From: Ceratotherium simum simum
Lineage: Eukaryota > Chordata > Mammalia > Perissodactyla > Rhinocerotidae
Direction of reading: 5' to 3'
Assembly (NCBI RefSeq): GCF_000283155.1
Contig: NW_004454181.1
Coordinates: 21,780,079-21,844,078 of the forward strand
DNA: 64,000 bases
Position 1 is the stretch's first letter, and every line of letters starts with the position of its first letter. Made by a program: the position numbers and the translations under genes. The notes under the pieces were generated by a model. That model was not told where the DNA came from and searched no databases. It saw only the letters and a program-made list of their open reading frames with translations. Shown here piece after piece: positions 33,470 through 45,000 of the stretch.

Positions 33470-33955
33470 TGATTAGTTCCTACTATTTGCCAGGCAGAGC
33501 TGGGAACTAGAAGCTACATTCACAAAAACAAGAATGTCTGTCTTGAAGAGCTTGCATTCCATAGGAGGAGACTGACTTACAAACACAATTGTAATGACCT
33601 CTCTTTATAATGAGTGTTATCATGCAAGTTTGAAAAAATTGCAGAGAAGTCAAAAGGGAAGACGTAACATATGGATCAAGGAGTCCCAGAAGGCTTCCAG
33701 TGAATTGGATCTTAAAAGATGAGGGATATTTCAGAATTTTTTTTGGGGGGGTGGGCGGGTAGGGATGGTCACTACAGGCAAAGGACCAGCAGGTGCAAAG
33801 GTGTGGTGTTTTAAAATGACATGGCATCTTTTCTGGAAAAATGGAGAAGCTTCACTGCAGCTGATGGCAAGGCTGGGGTGGGGAGAGAGTAGGGAAACAG
33901 CAGAAAGAGATGATGCAAAAAGACAGAAAGGAATGGGAAGATCGTGTATTATACA
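33470..33955 (-). repeat. L2 LINE 3' region with an inserted G/T run
   Basis: Reverse L2 landmarks: gattagttcctactatttgc, ttgaagagcttgcattccat, aggagtcccagaaggcttcc and actacaggcaaaggaccagc. A T-run followed by a G-rich tract at 33737-33764 expands the copy. Confidence 0.75.
33745..33764 (+). other. G-quadruplex-compatible motif
   Basis: Runs of G at 33745-33751, 33753-33755, 33757-33759 and 33762-33764 are separated by one- or two-base loops. This satisfies the G3+ N1-7 pattern on the plus strand. A T-run precedes it. Confidence 0.8.
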
Positions 33956-33984
33956 TTAAGGTCTCTGGACAGTTCTTCAGGCAT

Positions 33985-34065
33985 GGGGTGGTATAGCTTT
34001 CAGAGTGTTTTCACATTTATTCCCATTTGATCCTCATAACAACTATATGTGATGGCCATAGATCA
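33985..34065 (-). repeat. MIR SINE fragment
   Basis: The sequence tttcacatttattcccattt followed by gatcctcataacaactatat is the reverse MIR 'catttaatcctcacaacaac' segment. Confidence 0.65.
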
Positions 34066-34727
34066 ACTCTGCAATCCAGGCTAAATATGAGGAAAATTCT
34101 GGTGTGAACATTTGAAAAAGAGTCACAGAGTAGAAATGGCACCGTGGGGGTGGGTTTAGCAGCAAATGGGAAAAATAAGCAAACTGAGAGCATTTGTATG
34201 TGTGAATTTCCAGTGTCTAGATTTTTAACCTATGTTATATTTGCCTAGTTATGAAAACAACATATGTCAAATGGCAGGAAAAGTTAAAATGGCCATTTTG
34301 TCATTGTGGTTGGTGGTGGTAGTGACGAGGGCTATGTGTGTGTTTTAACCTGGCAAATAAGACCTAAATCCGTACAAGATTTTGAAGACAGCAGCAATTC
34401 AGATTTTGTTACTTTCAAAGGCCTTGGGTAAAATTCAGCCCAAGTAAACAAGCAGACTGCAAAACATAATGCTCAAGGGGAGAAACACAAATCTTTTTTC
34501 AGAAACTGTCAAAAGGAGTCTATTCCTAAAACGGTAGCTATTTGAATTAGAAACAAAAAATAAAGACAAAAAAGGGTGCTACCACATTCAGAAGCAGAAT
34601 CAAAGAACGTTAAAGCAGGTACCCTTCAGTAGGTAATGCTTTAGTGCAAGATAAAAAATCCTGTGAAGAGAGTTGGGCCAATTAGATGCATTTTAAGGGC
34701 CCAACTCAAAGATCAGAGAGTTTCTTA
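34066..34727. other. Non-genic sequence
   Basis: I see no gene or named repeat. Confidence 0.4.
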
Positions 34728-34815
34728 TTCTATCAGGGTGGTTTTAAGAAAGTTGTTTCACCACCCTGTTCCTCAGTTTCCCCATCTGTAAAATGAGATA
34801 GCTCCACAAGAGCCA
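34728..34815 (+). repeat. MIR SINE fragment
   Basis: The sequence cctgttcctcagtttcccca followed by tctgtaaaatgagatagctc is a very well preserved MIR core. Confidence 0.85.
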
Positions 34816-35114
34816 CTATTGGAGGCAGAAAGAAAAAAGGGAGACCTCCAAAATATAGAGAGGGGAAAAATTAGACTGTATCCCACATAAGACTTTCTGA
34901 ATGGTAATCTAACATCTCATGGTATAGAGTAAGTGCTAAAATTCAACAAGAAGTCTTGTATAGAATTTTTATAATTTCTTTATTCAATCTGTTTGGACCT
35001 TCATATTCCATGTTTGAATTGATCTTTACAGATAATTGTCAAACATGTCCAGAGACTGTTGCTGTATCACCATTAATTACTAGCTTATTTGAAATTAAAA
35101 TGAAATTATATTTG
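34816..35114. other. Non-genic sequence
   Basis: I see nothing beyond unique AT-rich DNA. Confidence 0.4.
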
Positions 35115-35190
35115 CTGAAATCGAGGATATTCTCAGGCTCATCTGATCCAAACTCCCATTTTACATACAAGGAAATTGAAACCTAAGAGT
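35115..35190 (-). repeat. MIR SINE fragment
   Basis: The sequence cccattttacatacaaggaa followed by attgaaacctaagag is the reverse MIR 'ccattttacagatgaggaaactgag'. Confidence 0.7.
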
Positions 35191-35214
35191 GGATAGGTGC
35201 CATGCAGGTGTCAA

Positions 35215-35285
35215 GTGGCACCTGTGGCACAACCCCTAGCTCACGATAGGTGCTCGGCATATATTGACTGAACAAAGAAATAAAC
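35215..35285 (+). repeat. L2 LINE 3' terminus
   Basis: The sequence gtggcacaacccctagctca, then gataggtgctcggcatatat and tgactgaacaaa, resembles the L2 ending 'gcacatagtaggcgctcaataaat...tgaatgaa'. Confidence 0.5.
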
Positions 35286-36429
35286 AAAGCCAGCTGTGGA
35301 AAGCGACTCTGGATTCCCCGGCAAGATTCTTCACTTTCTTTCTCAGGAAAGTGGTTCTGCTGATGCTTTCATGTTTGACACTAAGATATTTATTATCTGA
35401 GACAAAATTTCAATGCATGATGAATTTCAGGGGAAATTCAGTGAGGTCTGAAGAAAACTATAAGAGAAGGGCCGTCATAAGACTTGATAAGTTAGCCACA
35501 GTTCTGCTGATGTGCTGCGAGGCACAGAAAATATAAAAACCATTATTTCCACATCCAAAGGAAACAGACAAGTGCAAAAGCAATCCACATAAATACTAAC
35601 ACTTGCATAAAACCAGCATAAGAAACAATTTATTGATGAGAAAGACCCCAAAGGGGGAAACACACATTTGTACACACATACAACATACACACACACACCC
35701 TGACAGTATCTGAAGGGTTCTTCTCCTGAGCCACCCACTTTACCACACTTACTGGTAAACAAAAAACTATCCTCAAAAGCAGCTTTTTATTTCCCTTTGA
35801 TAACATTTTTTGGAGGTATGTAGAGATTTTCTACTTATATGGCAGGTTGGTAATAGACTGACTAATTTGTACTTTATAGGAACAGCCCTGCTAGCTTGCG
35901 TATATTTGTAGTATCTCTAGCTTTTAAATTTTACTATGGAAATTAAGACTTTAAAAAGCACAGCTAAAATAAAGACTTAAGCACAAGTCTCATGAAAACT
36001 AATATGACATTATCACACATTGGGAGGTGCATGAAGGAATTCAGCTCTTCAGCATTCCCAAGACAATTAACCTCGCTGATATCCGTTCAACAAGCTAAAT
36101 AGTTTCAGGCTCCCTTTCCATCACTCTGGACAGATAATATGTAACATCTACATTTAATGACAATTTTTCCTCAACACAATTTCCTACATCTTAATTAAAT
36201 GAATTTTTTTTTTTTTGGCAATAAAGTCAACTTCTTTCAGAGTTTCCAAATCTTTAAAACGAAATTGATAGGATTTTTAGAAAACTACAGCATTTTGCTT
36301 TCAGTTCAAGTTAAGAGAATGCACAGATATACACCGTAACGGAGAGAGGCCACATAAAACAGAGTATAATGTTATTCTCTTGTTTAGGACTGCCATCGCT
36401 CATATGATCTCTAAAACCAAAAATAGCAG
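35286..36429. other. Non-genic sequence with a CA-rich tract
   Basis: Interrupted CA repeat at about 35660-35699 and a T-run at 36207-36217. No gene or interspersed repeat recognised. Confidence 0.45.
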
Positions 36430-36625
36430 CTTCATATTTATAGAGGGATTATAAGGAACTAGCATACACATATTAGCATTTTATAAGCATGATTTCATTT
36501 AATCCTCAGTTTAACTATTATCAAGTGGGCTATGAGAATCATCCTCATCCTACAAATGGAGAAGCCTACACTTGAACCCAGGCAGCCTCACTCCAGGGCT
36601 CTTTATTAAATGACATTGCCTCTGC
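36430..36625 (-). repeat. MIR SINE
   Basis: Reverse MIR order: gcatgatttcatttaatcct, atcctcatcctacaaatgga, then gaacccaggcagcctcactc. Confidence 0.8.
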
Positions 36626-36944
36626 CAGTCATCATGTAGTATTTTCTAAACTGCATGTTTTACAATTTCTAGTAATACTATTTATATCATGTTCCATTAC
36701 CAAGAAGGATCACTCTGTGAAAACAGACCAGTATTGGAGGGTTTTTAAGCAATTATTCCTGAAGGCAGGAGTAATATTTACTATTAACTTTCGATGTACC
36801 CAAAGTTACCTGGAAAATAGCCAATGCATCCACTTAATAACCGTTGTCCCTGATTGGCCATTCTGGAAGCCTCTTCAGGGGACTGTTGCCTCACACTTCA
36901 TCTGGAATTAAAATGGAGCTAGAGGGACTTATGCCAAAAGTATG
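36626..36944. other. Non-genic sequence
   Basis: I see no gene or named repeat. Confidence 0.4.
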
Positions 36945-37141
36945 ACATGATGATTAAGATGTGTTTTGGAGCTAAATGGACCTACTCTTGAATTCAGCTC
37001 CTGTGACCAAGCAGTATGATTTGGGGCAAGTCACTTTACTCTTCTCAGTATCAATTTCCACATCTGTAAATTAGGAATAATAATACCAGAGTTGTTTCAA
37101 GAATTAAATAAGTTTCTACATATTAAGAATAGCACTTGTGC
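36945..37141 (+). repeat. MIR SINE interrupted by an ERE
   Basis: Plus-strand MIR order: gtgttttggagctaaatgga, gatttggggcaagtcacttt, caatttccacatctgtaaat, then aagaattaaataagtttcta. It ends at agcacttgtg, the target site of the ERE. A short remainder (to about 37360, including tacttaataaatc) follows the SINE. Confidence 0.85.
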
Positions 37142-37329
37142 GGGGCCAGCCCTGTGGGCTAGTGGTTAAGTTTGGCACACTCTGCTTTAGCAGCCCGGGT
37201 TCAGTTCCCAGGCTGACCTACATCACTTGTTGGCAGCCATGCTGTGGCGGCAACCCACATACAAAAATAGAGGAAGACTGGGGACAGATGTTCACTCAGG
37301 GTGAATCTTCCTCAGGGAAAAAAAAAAAA
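37142..37329 (+). mobile_element. ERE-type SINE, old short architecture
   Basis: Plus-strand ERE with a head ggggccagccctgtgggc, a box-B-like gggttcagttccc and a single tail module (gaggaagactggggacagat ... atcttcctcaggg), then an A tail. It lacks the acatacagcaactagaagg segment and is more diverged than the other types. Flanks agcacttgtg (37131-37140) and agcacttttg (37330-37339) form an imperfect target-site duplication inside a MIR. Confidence 0.9.
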
Positions 37330-37384
37330 AGCACTTTTGATAAAGTACTTAATAAATCAGTCTTTAAAAAAATGTTGAATGTAT

Positions 37385-38645
37385 TTTTATATACATAATT
37401 TACATATAGTGAAATGCTTAGTGAATTTGTCATTTAATCAGTTTTTATGAATGCGTATCAAGACACAAAACATTTCATCACCCCAGAAATTTCCCTCATA
37501 TACCTTTCCTAGGCAATCTCCCACCAGAAGCAAGCACTGATCTGATTTCTATCATCATAGATTAGTTCTATTCTATAATTTCATAGAAATGAAATCATAA
37601 AATTAATACTTTTTGGTGTTTGGCTTCTTTCACTCATCATATATTTTTGACATTTGTCCATGTTATTATGTTTATCAGTAGAATGTCCCTTTTTATTGCT
37701 GACTAGTATTCCATTTCAAGAATGTCAGAATTGATCCATTTTCTTGTTGATGGACATCTGAGTTTTTTTCAGCATTGGATTATTATAAATAAAGCTACTA
37801 TGAACATGTGTGGACGAATGTTTTCAATCCTCTTGGATAAATACGTGGGAGTGAAATTGCTTGATCTTAGGGTAGACATTGTTTAGCTTTATAAGAAATT
37901 GCCAGATCATTTTTCGAAGTGGTTGGAGTATTTTACACTTCTACCAGTACTGTATGCGAGTTCCAGTTGCTCCATATCTTCTTAACTTTTGGTATTTTCA
38001 GTCCTTTTCATTTTAGCCATTCTGATAGGTGTGTAGTAGTATCTCATTGTGTTTTTAATTTGCCTGTCTCTGGTGACAAATGTTAAACACCACTGCTTAT
38101 GTTTATTGTACATTTTATACCTTGTCTTATGAAATGCCTATTGATATATGTGTTAGATATGTGTGTTGCGAATATTTTTTCCCAGTCTGTGGCCCATCTC
38201 TTTATTTTCTTCGTGGTGTTTTTTGGTGAGTAGACGTTTTTATTCTTCATGAAGTTCATTTTTTTATCCACTTATGGTTTGTGCTTTGTGTGTCCTTTAT
38301 AAGAAACATTTGCCTCCTGAAGTTACCAAGACATTCTAACTTTTTGTTACTATCTTTGTTGTTTTAGCTTTTATTTTTTAGTCTGTGATCTGACTCAAAT
38401 TGATTTTTGTGTATGGAGTGAGGTAGGGGTTTTGATTCTCCATTTTCCATATAAATATCAAGATGTTCCAGCACTAGTTGTGGGAGCAGTTTTCCTATCC
38501 TCACTGAACTGATTTGGTGCTCTTGTTGAAAGCCAGTTGACTGTACATGTGTGTGTCTATTTCAGAACTCTATTCTGTTCCATTGATTCATTTATTTATA
38601 ATGACAGTTATTCTAACATTAATTATTATTTTTATATCTATTTTT
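37385..38645 (-). mobile_element. L1 LINE, 5'-truncated, inactive (about 1.25 kb)
   Basis: Minus-strand L1. The 3' UTR lies at the left (caccccagaaatttccctca, tggcttctttcactcatcat). The reverse complement of the ORF2 C-terminal coding region is to the right: ggtgtgtagtagtatctcat and gtgtttttaatttgcctgtc correspond to the conserved REMQIKT region. It ends upstream near actctattctgttccattga. The frame is broken by many stops. Confidence 0.9.
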
Positions 38646-38766
38646 TACTTTTCTAGATTTCAAGTACAGTGATTAAAACCTCAGTAACTTTGCTTATGGT
38701 ATTTGAAAAAGTATTTTTTCCCTTTCAATGCTATATATAGGTGTGCATAAATACATGTGGTGTTTA

Positions 38767-38791
38767 TACACACACACATACACACTCACAC
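38767..38791. repeat. Short CA-rich tract
   Basis: Interrupted acacacacatacacactcac, too impure and short to be a strong marker. Confidence 0.7.
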
Positions 38792-38893
38792 TTAGGTGTA
38801 GTAATCATTAATATTCTTAGGTCTTCCTAGTTTTTAAACATGAGATATTTTTTAAAACTCCTTTCTTTTTCAGAGATCAGGGAACAAGTTTAG

Positions 38894-39081
38894 TAGTGGT
38901 CTTCAAATTTTTAACAAGGCGCATGAATTATCTGGAAAGCTTCTTTAAAAATAGATTCCTGGACCTCACTCCGTGAGGTTCAAATTTAATGAGTCTCGGG
39001 GAGGGCCTGAGAATTTGCATGCCTAAAATCTTAGGTGAAGTTGATGCTGCTGGTTTATGGACCACACTTTGAACACCAGTG
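38894..39081 (+). mobile_element. MER5A-like hAT MITE, near full length
   Basis: The left end agtggtcttcaaat and right end ccacactttgaacaccagtg are the inverted terminal repeats of MER5A. Internal blocks gcatgaattatctggaaagc, aggcctgagaatttgc and gttgatgctgctggtttatg follow consensus order. The candidate 8-base duplication is blurred (gtttag versus gcttag at the edges). Non-coding, once mobilised by a Charlie-type hAT transposase. Confidence 0.9.
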
Positions 39082-40711
39082 GCTTAGAAAAAAGTAAATA
39101 GCTTTTCTAATGCTCATGCAAAAGCATGATTTGCTTTTTCTAAAGTCTGAGCCTATAGCCACTAATTTATACTGTCTTCACTTGCAAAGACATCTGAAAA
39201 GTCTGCTCAATGCACCAGAGCACGGGAGCAGGAAGCATTACGGTAGACTGACATACCCATATTGCCTCACTCCCTTCTTCCTTTCTGGAAATCGGGTTTT
39301 GGTCTGTGAGCAGGGGCACACATACCTGTATGCACTATAGCTGTATCTAGCCCTGTGATGAACGTGCATTGCAAAGTAGATTTTCTTCTCCCTGTATCCT
39401 CTGTCAGCAATCAGAGAGAGCTGTATTTTCCCCTTAAGGCCTGATTGGTCCCTAAACCAGGAACATTTTTATGGCCAAGTCCTTTAAAACTTCCTCTGCT
39501 GAATTTATGTTTTAAATGTTTGGCATCTAGGTGAATATTCTTGACAGAACACAGACATTCTGAATTAAAGATCAACACTCTTAAAGCAAAGAACTCAGCC
39601 ATCAAATCCCAGCCCAAACCCCTAAGCTTCTCTAGGTTTTTAGGACCAGAAAAGAAGCGATTTTAGCTTTCTTTTCCAATAGATCAAGGATTTGTGGGCA
39701 GAGAACTGCTCTGCAACTATATATCTATTATGTAGAATGTTTACACTTGTACGAGGACTCAAAAAAGGTACACTGTATGTTTTTTCCTTCTGATTGTTAA
39801 ATTACCTATTTCACCTATGAAACCGTGTTAATGGAAAATGAATTCCTATACAGCATTTATACTTAAAGAGCTTTAAAGATGCCCTTTAATTCAAAGAGGA
39901 AAAAATAATTTATCTCCTTTATGAAAAATAAAAATAAAAAACCTCGAATAAATGGAAGAAAAGAGTTTGTTTCGAATGCCACCCTCACATTTTCACCAGG
40001 CTCTTAGCACCCTTTCAGAGGTACCACGAGCAACGTGAACATCAGAGCTCCATCGTTTCTACATGAGCATTTGGAGGATTTTACAAAACTAGGTAGAAAG
40101 TATATGTGTTTCATCCTCAATGGAAGGTCCATTCACCATCAGCTAACAGTATACACCACACTTCTTACAGCAGTGAGAAATTCAGAGATAAAACGAAAGT
40201 AAGCCTGTGGCTATCACTAATTTGATTTTCACCAACTCTGGATCTCTACCTTGTACAAATGACGACATATGAGAAGCTTACGGTGCCATGAGAAGGGAGA
40301 CAACACAACACCTTAGCTATATTGTTCTCCTAGTTCCCAGAAGCCTTTTGGTTATGAGGGTTTATTTATTTATTTTTTTTCTTTGAAGGAAATTAAAATG
40401 ACAGCAAATGAGTTATCAGTGGAATTGTTGGAGGCGTTCTACAGTTTCTCTTGGACATGCCATGTTGTCCTAGGCTGTTAAACCATATTTTCCCAGTGCT
40501 TTTAACCAGCAGTGTATGCAATCCCACTATTCTGTATACTAGGTGAGCATAGAAACTTAAATTCTAATAAGTCTGAGAAAGAGTCTGGCCCCTGACCCTT
40601 CCTTGTGACACAGCCTTAGAAAACCTTTTACTTATTTCTCCCTCTGGTTTCCCAGAACAGAAATCCCTATTCCAGATGGTTGTTATCAGTTGTACTTGTG
40701 ATTTTTTTCTT
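39082..40711. other. Non-genic sequence
   Basis: 1.6 kb without gene or named repeat. Only a few T and A runs. Confidence 0.4.
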
Positions 40712-40765
40712 TCAAAGCTTATAGCACAATGCCTCACTCACAATAAGCACACCCTTAATGGAAGT
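40712..40765 (+). repeat. L2 LINE 3' terminus
   Basis: The sequence atagcacaatgcctcactca followed by caataagcacacccttaatg resembles the last bases of an L2 or MIR. Confidence 0.45.
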
Positions 40766-41869
40766 TTCTGTAGGAATCTCTCTCTCCCCTCCCTCCATCT
40801 GTCCCTCTCTACCTGCCCCCTTCCATATATATAGATTATATTACACAGAGACAGAAAGTAATTAGACACTACTTGACAAATTATACATATTTTACATACG
40901 CACATATGCATGTATACATGTATGTTTGATAAACACACAATGATTATCACTGTAACCAGAAAAAAAACAGGGGACATTTTGACTCCAATTTAGAGTCTGC
41001 CCCAGCATGGGTAAGTATTCAAAAGAAATAAAAAGACAGCTCCCACAAAGACCTTATGAAATAATAAAGAGCTTTGCCGAAAGTTTCCTGTGGACATTGA
41101 AAATGGGAATAAACAGTGTATTACACAGCACTACTTCTTTACTTATCCCTCCTCCTGAAGTCTTATCACATAGGCACCTATCCCAATTTCTCTTTTCTTT
41201 CTATCAGACACTCCTGCACAAATCTTTCCCCTGCTTTGTCTTACTGCCCTCTGGCCACCGCTTTATTATTAAGATGAAACAGCCTTCAGTTTCTGCCACT
41301 GTATCTTTATTCATCCCACCACATCCCACAAGCTGGTAGCAAAAGAAAAGATTTTTGCTTAGAAGGAGGAAGGGAGAAAAAGAAAGAGTAAAAGAGGAGG
41401 GGAGATGAGGAGGAGAAAAAACTATGAAAATGAGAAATATCTTTAATAAATGTATTTGCCTTAAAAAATTAGATATCAAAGTCCCAAGTCCATACCTTAG
41501 CAGTCCTAATCTTCTTGAATCTTGGACACAGATTTCAGAGCAACATTGGGGTTGAGATAATAAACTCAGGCCACCACCAAGGGGATAGTTTTCTTAACCT
41601 CCACACAGATTCCAGCAGAGCTTTTTCCAAGTCCCAGAGGGTGGAGCTTTCTTCCAAGTCTACAAAAATCACAAGAGAAAGCAGGTATTCATCAAGAAAG
41701 ACAAAAACAAAAATACAACAGTGATATCAAATTCAAGACCACTTGGTTTAGAGACTAAACAGAAGATACATTAAATTCTGATTGGCAGAAAAAGGTATAA
41801 TACATGAAGGGATTCAGCCTTGATTAGAATCAAAGAATCATACGAAATCAGAAAAGGTCATAGTATATC
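40766..41869. other. Non-genic sequence with pyrimidine and purine tracts
   Basis: A pyrimidine-rich tract lies at 40777-40823 and an almost pure purine tract at about 41360-41420. A 110-codon plus frame at 41007-41339 has no recognisable domain, and its pyrimidine-rich 3' half explains the openness. Confidence 0.45.
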
Positions 41870-42000
41870 AAGGCTGGAAATTTTCTTAAGACATGACTCG
41901 CCAAATTTGCTCATTTAACGTATAGAAAACTAAAGGTCAGAGAGGAAAAGTGATTTTCCCATGATGATTCATTACCTGTGGCTTATTTCAACCAGTGAGG
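41870..42000 (-). repeat. MIR-family SINE fragment
   Basis: The sequence tatcaaggctggaaattttc, then acgtatagaaaactaaaggt and cagagaggaaaagtgatttt, matches the reverse-orientation MIR-type block that starts 'agagctggaagggacc'. Confidence 0.65.
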
Positions 42001-42079
42001 CAAGTAAATCTTTAGTAAAGTGCTTAACACTGTGGTCTATGCTAAAGTGAGATAAGGGGACAATATGTCACTACTTCAT

Positions 42080-43293
42080 CTTGAAATACTTCCCTCGTTT
42101 GGCTTCTAAGATACCAAACTTGCCTGTTACCACTGGCCACTCAGTCTTGGCCACCTCTGTTAGATCCTCTCAATCTCCCTGTTTCCAACATAAGAGCATC
42201 CTGGGACTCAGTCCAGAGCCTCTTTTCATGTACCCACACTCATTCACCAGAGGGAGTCCTCCAGTTCCATGGCTTGAGATTCTGTTCATACACTGACAAC
42301 TCTAAGATTTGTCTCCATGCCCAGGTATTTCCCTAAACTCCTGACTCCCATATCAACTGACCATCCAACAGCTCTGCTTGGAATTCTAATAGACATGTCA
42401 GATATGACATGCCCAAACTGAGGTTATGATTCCATACCACCAATGCTAACACCCTTCTAAAAAAAGCAAGGCCTGCAATCTTCCCAGTTTATTGCTTCTC
42501 AGACAATGGCATTATCATGCACCCTGTTGGTCAGGCCCAAACCCTCCCAGCCAACCTTGATTCTTCTCTGTCATACACACCCTACATCTTCCACTACATC
42601 AGCAAATTCTGGTGGCTCTATCTTCAGAATAAATCCAACAGATGATCACTCTTACCCCCTCCTTTATTACCACTCTGGTCCAAGGCATCATTATAGATCT
42701 ACACAGGTACACAGCAGGCATGCTCAAGCCATGGCTGTCACGCTCAAGTAGACCCTTGAGTAAGACAGTGACACTGGCCTACGCAAAACCTTCCACCTCA
42801 CTCAGAATCAAAGTCAAAGTCATTACAATTATCAAAAAGGCCCCTCATGATACAGCTCTGTATCCGCTGTCTTTGTCTCCCACTCCTCTCCCCTCATTTA
42901 TTCTGTTCCACACATGCTGGCCTCCTAGTTGTTCCTCTAGCAAGTCTCTAACTCTACTTGAGGCCTAGGCACTCAAGTTTCCCTTTACCTGCAAGGCTCT
43001 TTTTCCCCCTCACTATTTCATCTCCTAGCTCAAACGTGACCTTTTCAGTGAGGCCTCTTATAATCACCCTATTCACAATTGTAAACCCCGACCACATCTC
43101 CTCATTCCCCCTTCTCTGTTGAAAATTTGGTAAAGACTTTCTGATATCCTAGATGGTTTATTTGTTTATTATCCGCCTTCCCCCAGTAAACCATAAGCTC
43201 CACGTAGGCAAGGAATTTTATATCTGGTATCCAGCACTGAACTCACAGCCTAGCACAAACGGGAAGCTCAATAAACATTTCTGAGTGGATGAA
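42080..43293 (+). mobile_element. Long L2 LINE copy (ORF C-terminus and 3' UTR), inactive
   Basis: About 1.2 kb of colinear plus-strand L2. ORF-end blocks include catcctgggactcagtccag, cactgacaactctaagattt, tctaatagacatgtcagata, catcagcaaattctggtggc and accactctggtccaaggcat. The 3' UTR follows: gtgaccttttcagtgaggcc, ataagctccacgtaggcaag and cctagcacaaacgggaagct, ending ataaacatttctgagtgga. Stop codons and indels interrupt the reverse-transcriptase frame. It is the longest L2 in the window. Confidence 0.92.
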
Positions 43294-43420
43294 AAAACGG
43301 GAAGGTTAAGTAAACCTTCTCAAGGCCACTAGCTGATAAGCGGCCGAGCCAGGTTTCAACCAAAAGCATTCTGTCTCCAGCATTCTTGACCACTATGTAA
43401 CGCTGACCACATGAATGCTT
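43294..43420 (-). repeat. MIR SINE fragment
   Basis: The sequence ggaaggttaagtaaaccttc, then aaggccactagctgataagc and ggccgagccaggtttcaacc, is the reverse MIR core. It abuts the 3' end of the L2. Confidence 0.75.
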
Positions 43421-43754
43421 TCTAATGTTGGTGTTAGGAATGGGTCCAGTATAGTCTGGTGTGTGACACAGATGTATATTATAGATATTTGTAGAATTTA
43501 ACAAGTGAAAAACCCAAAACCATTTCTAGAAACACCTAGAGTATAAGTTACATATATTGGGATGACACTGCTTACATCCTAATATTGCATCTCACTATAC
43601 TTGCAACACGTCTTTCTCAGTCTTCCTTGCCTTTTTCTCCATGCCTTTATTTCTTGTTCCTCCTTCAAATCTCAGTCCCTGCCTTACTTGAGGCAATATG
43701 AAAAGGGATCCAAGATCAGAAAAAGGAAAGAGAAGAGATGCATTTAGGGAAAAG
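43421..43754. other. Non-genic sequence
   Basis: I see no gene or named repeat. Confidence 0.4.
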
Positions 43755-43905
43755 GTATGGGGCAGGAATCAAAGGACTTTGGATCTGAGTCTAATTAGGT
43801 CACCAATTGGCCATGTGCCCTTAGGGTGACCCTTTCACCTCCCTGGGAGCCTGTTTTCTCACTGAGTAAAATACATGCCCTGCAAAGATCATCCAGCTCC
43901 AAAAA
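43755..43905 (+). repeat. MIR SINE
   Basis: Plus-strand MIR blocks: ggactttggatctgagtcta, caattggccatgtgccctta, then gcctgttttctcactgagta. Confidence 0.7.
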
Positions 43906-43975
43906 ATGATTATTTCCATTTTTAACTAATAAAAGACTCCCTTTTCCTGAGCAGTCTAAGACTGGTTAGGAAATA

Positions 43976-44208
43976 GGGTGCAATGTTTAAGAACTGGGCT
44001 TTGGGATAATCATAGTATTCGCATCCTGCTCCCACCACTGTGAACCCATGCCCAAGACATTCAATCTAAGTACCATATTTTTCTGTAAAAGTGAGATGAT
44101 AGAAATAGCTATCTCTTTAGGATGTTTACGAAAATGAAATAAGGTAACAGAGGTAAATCATTCATTACTGTGCATGACATAAGTACTCAAATATTTGCTG
44201 CTCTTAAT
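43976..44208 (+). repeat. MIR SINE, near full length
   Basis: Plus-strand MIR order: gtgcaatgtttaagaactgg, gctttgggataatcatagta, accactgtgaacccatgccc, tatttttctgtaaaagtgag, then actgtgcatgacataagtac. Confidence 0.75.
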
Positions 44209-44867
44209 TTTTTATTTTTATTTTTCAAGGCTTATATTCTGCATGACATTTCATGATTTTATTTACCTGCATCTCACTTCCCACTAGAGTCTGAATCTTT
44301 TCCATCTTTCATCACATGGAATTGCTTTTGTGACCCTTGATGACTTTGGACAACTTTCTCTGGACCATCTCCAGGCTCAGACAAATGTTGTTACCCCAAC
44401 TGACCCCACGTTCCAGTAGCAGATGGCGAAACTTTGTAACATGAGAAACTTAACTTTTCTGGTTCATTTCTTGTCCTCTTGCTGATGCCTGGCAATTTGA
44501 GGATGCTCTTGGCCCTAGTATTACAGCAGGCTGATAATCATGAAGCCCCAGACTACAATTATTCCTGCATTCCAAAGCCAAGAAACACAACTTTGAAAGC
44601 AAACAATGCTGTAATTCAGCACAATGATATATGGAGTTATTAAAGAAATTGTGCTGACTGCTTTGAGAACTTAGGTCTCTAGTCTATCCAAATGCATCTT
44701 TCTTTTTCCTAACTGGTATTGAGAAACTGTCTACGTTCAGGTAGTAACAACATAAAAATATGTCACCTACCTTTCAGGTTTGTCACACCATAACCTAATA
44801 AAAAGTTAAGTGGCTTCAGGGAAAAGCTACTTACAATTCATTCTAAGTCACTGAAGGACTTGCTCAG
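44209..44867. other. Non-genic sequence
   Basis: The block 44280-44440 (for example ctctggaccatctccaggct) has the feel of an ancient repeat, but I cannot assign it. No gene. Confidence 0.35.
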
Positions 44868-45000
44868 AAACGCATTTACTAACAAACGATTATTGACTAT
44901 ATAATATTTGCCGTGCAATTTGATCAAGACCAGGGATACGGTAGGGAATGTGAAAGAATTTATTCCTACTCTCGTGAAGCTTTCATTCCAGCAGTTTTTC
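44868..45000 (-). repeat. L2 LINE 3' end
   Basis: The sequence gcatttactaacaaacgatt, followed by gaccagggatacggtaggga and cgtgaagctttcattccagc, is the reverse L2 terminus. Confidence 0.65.
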
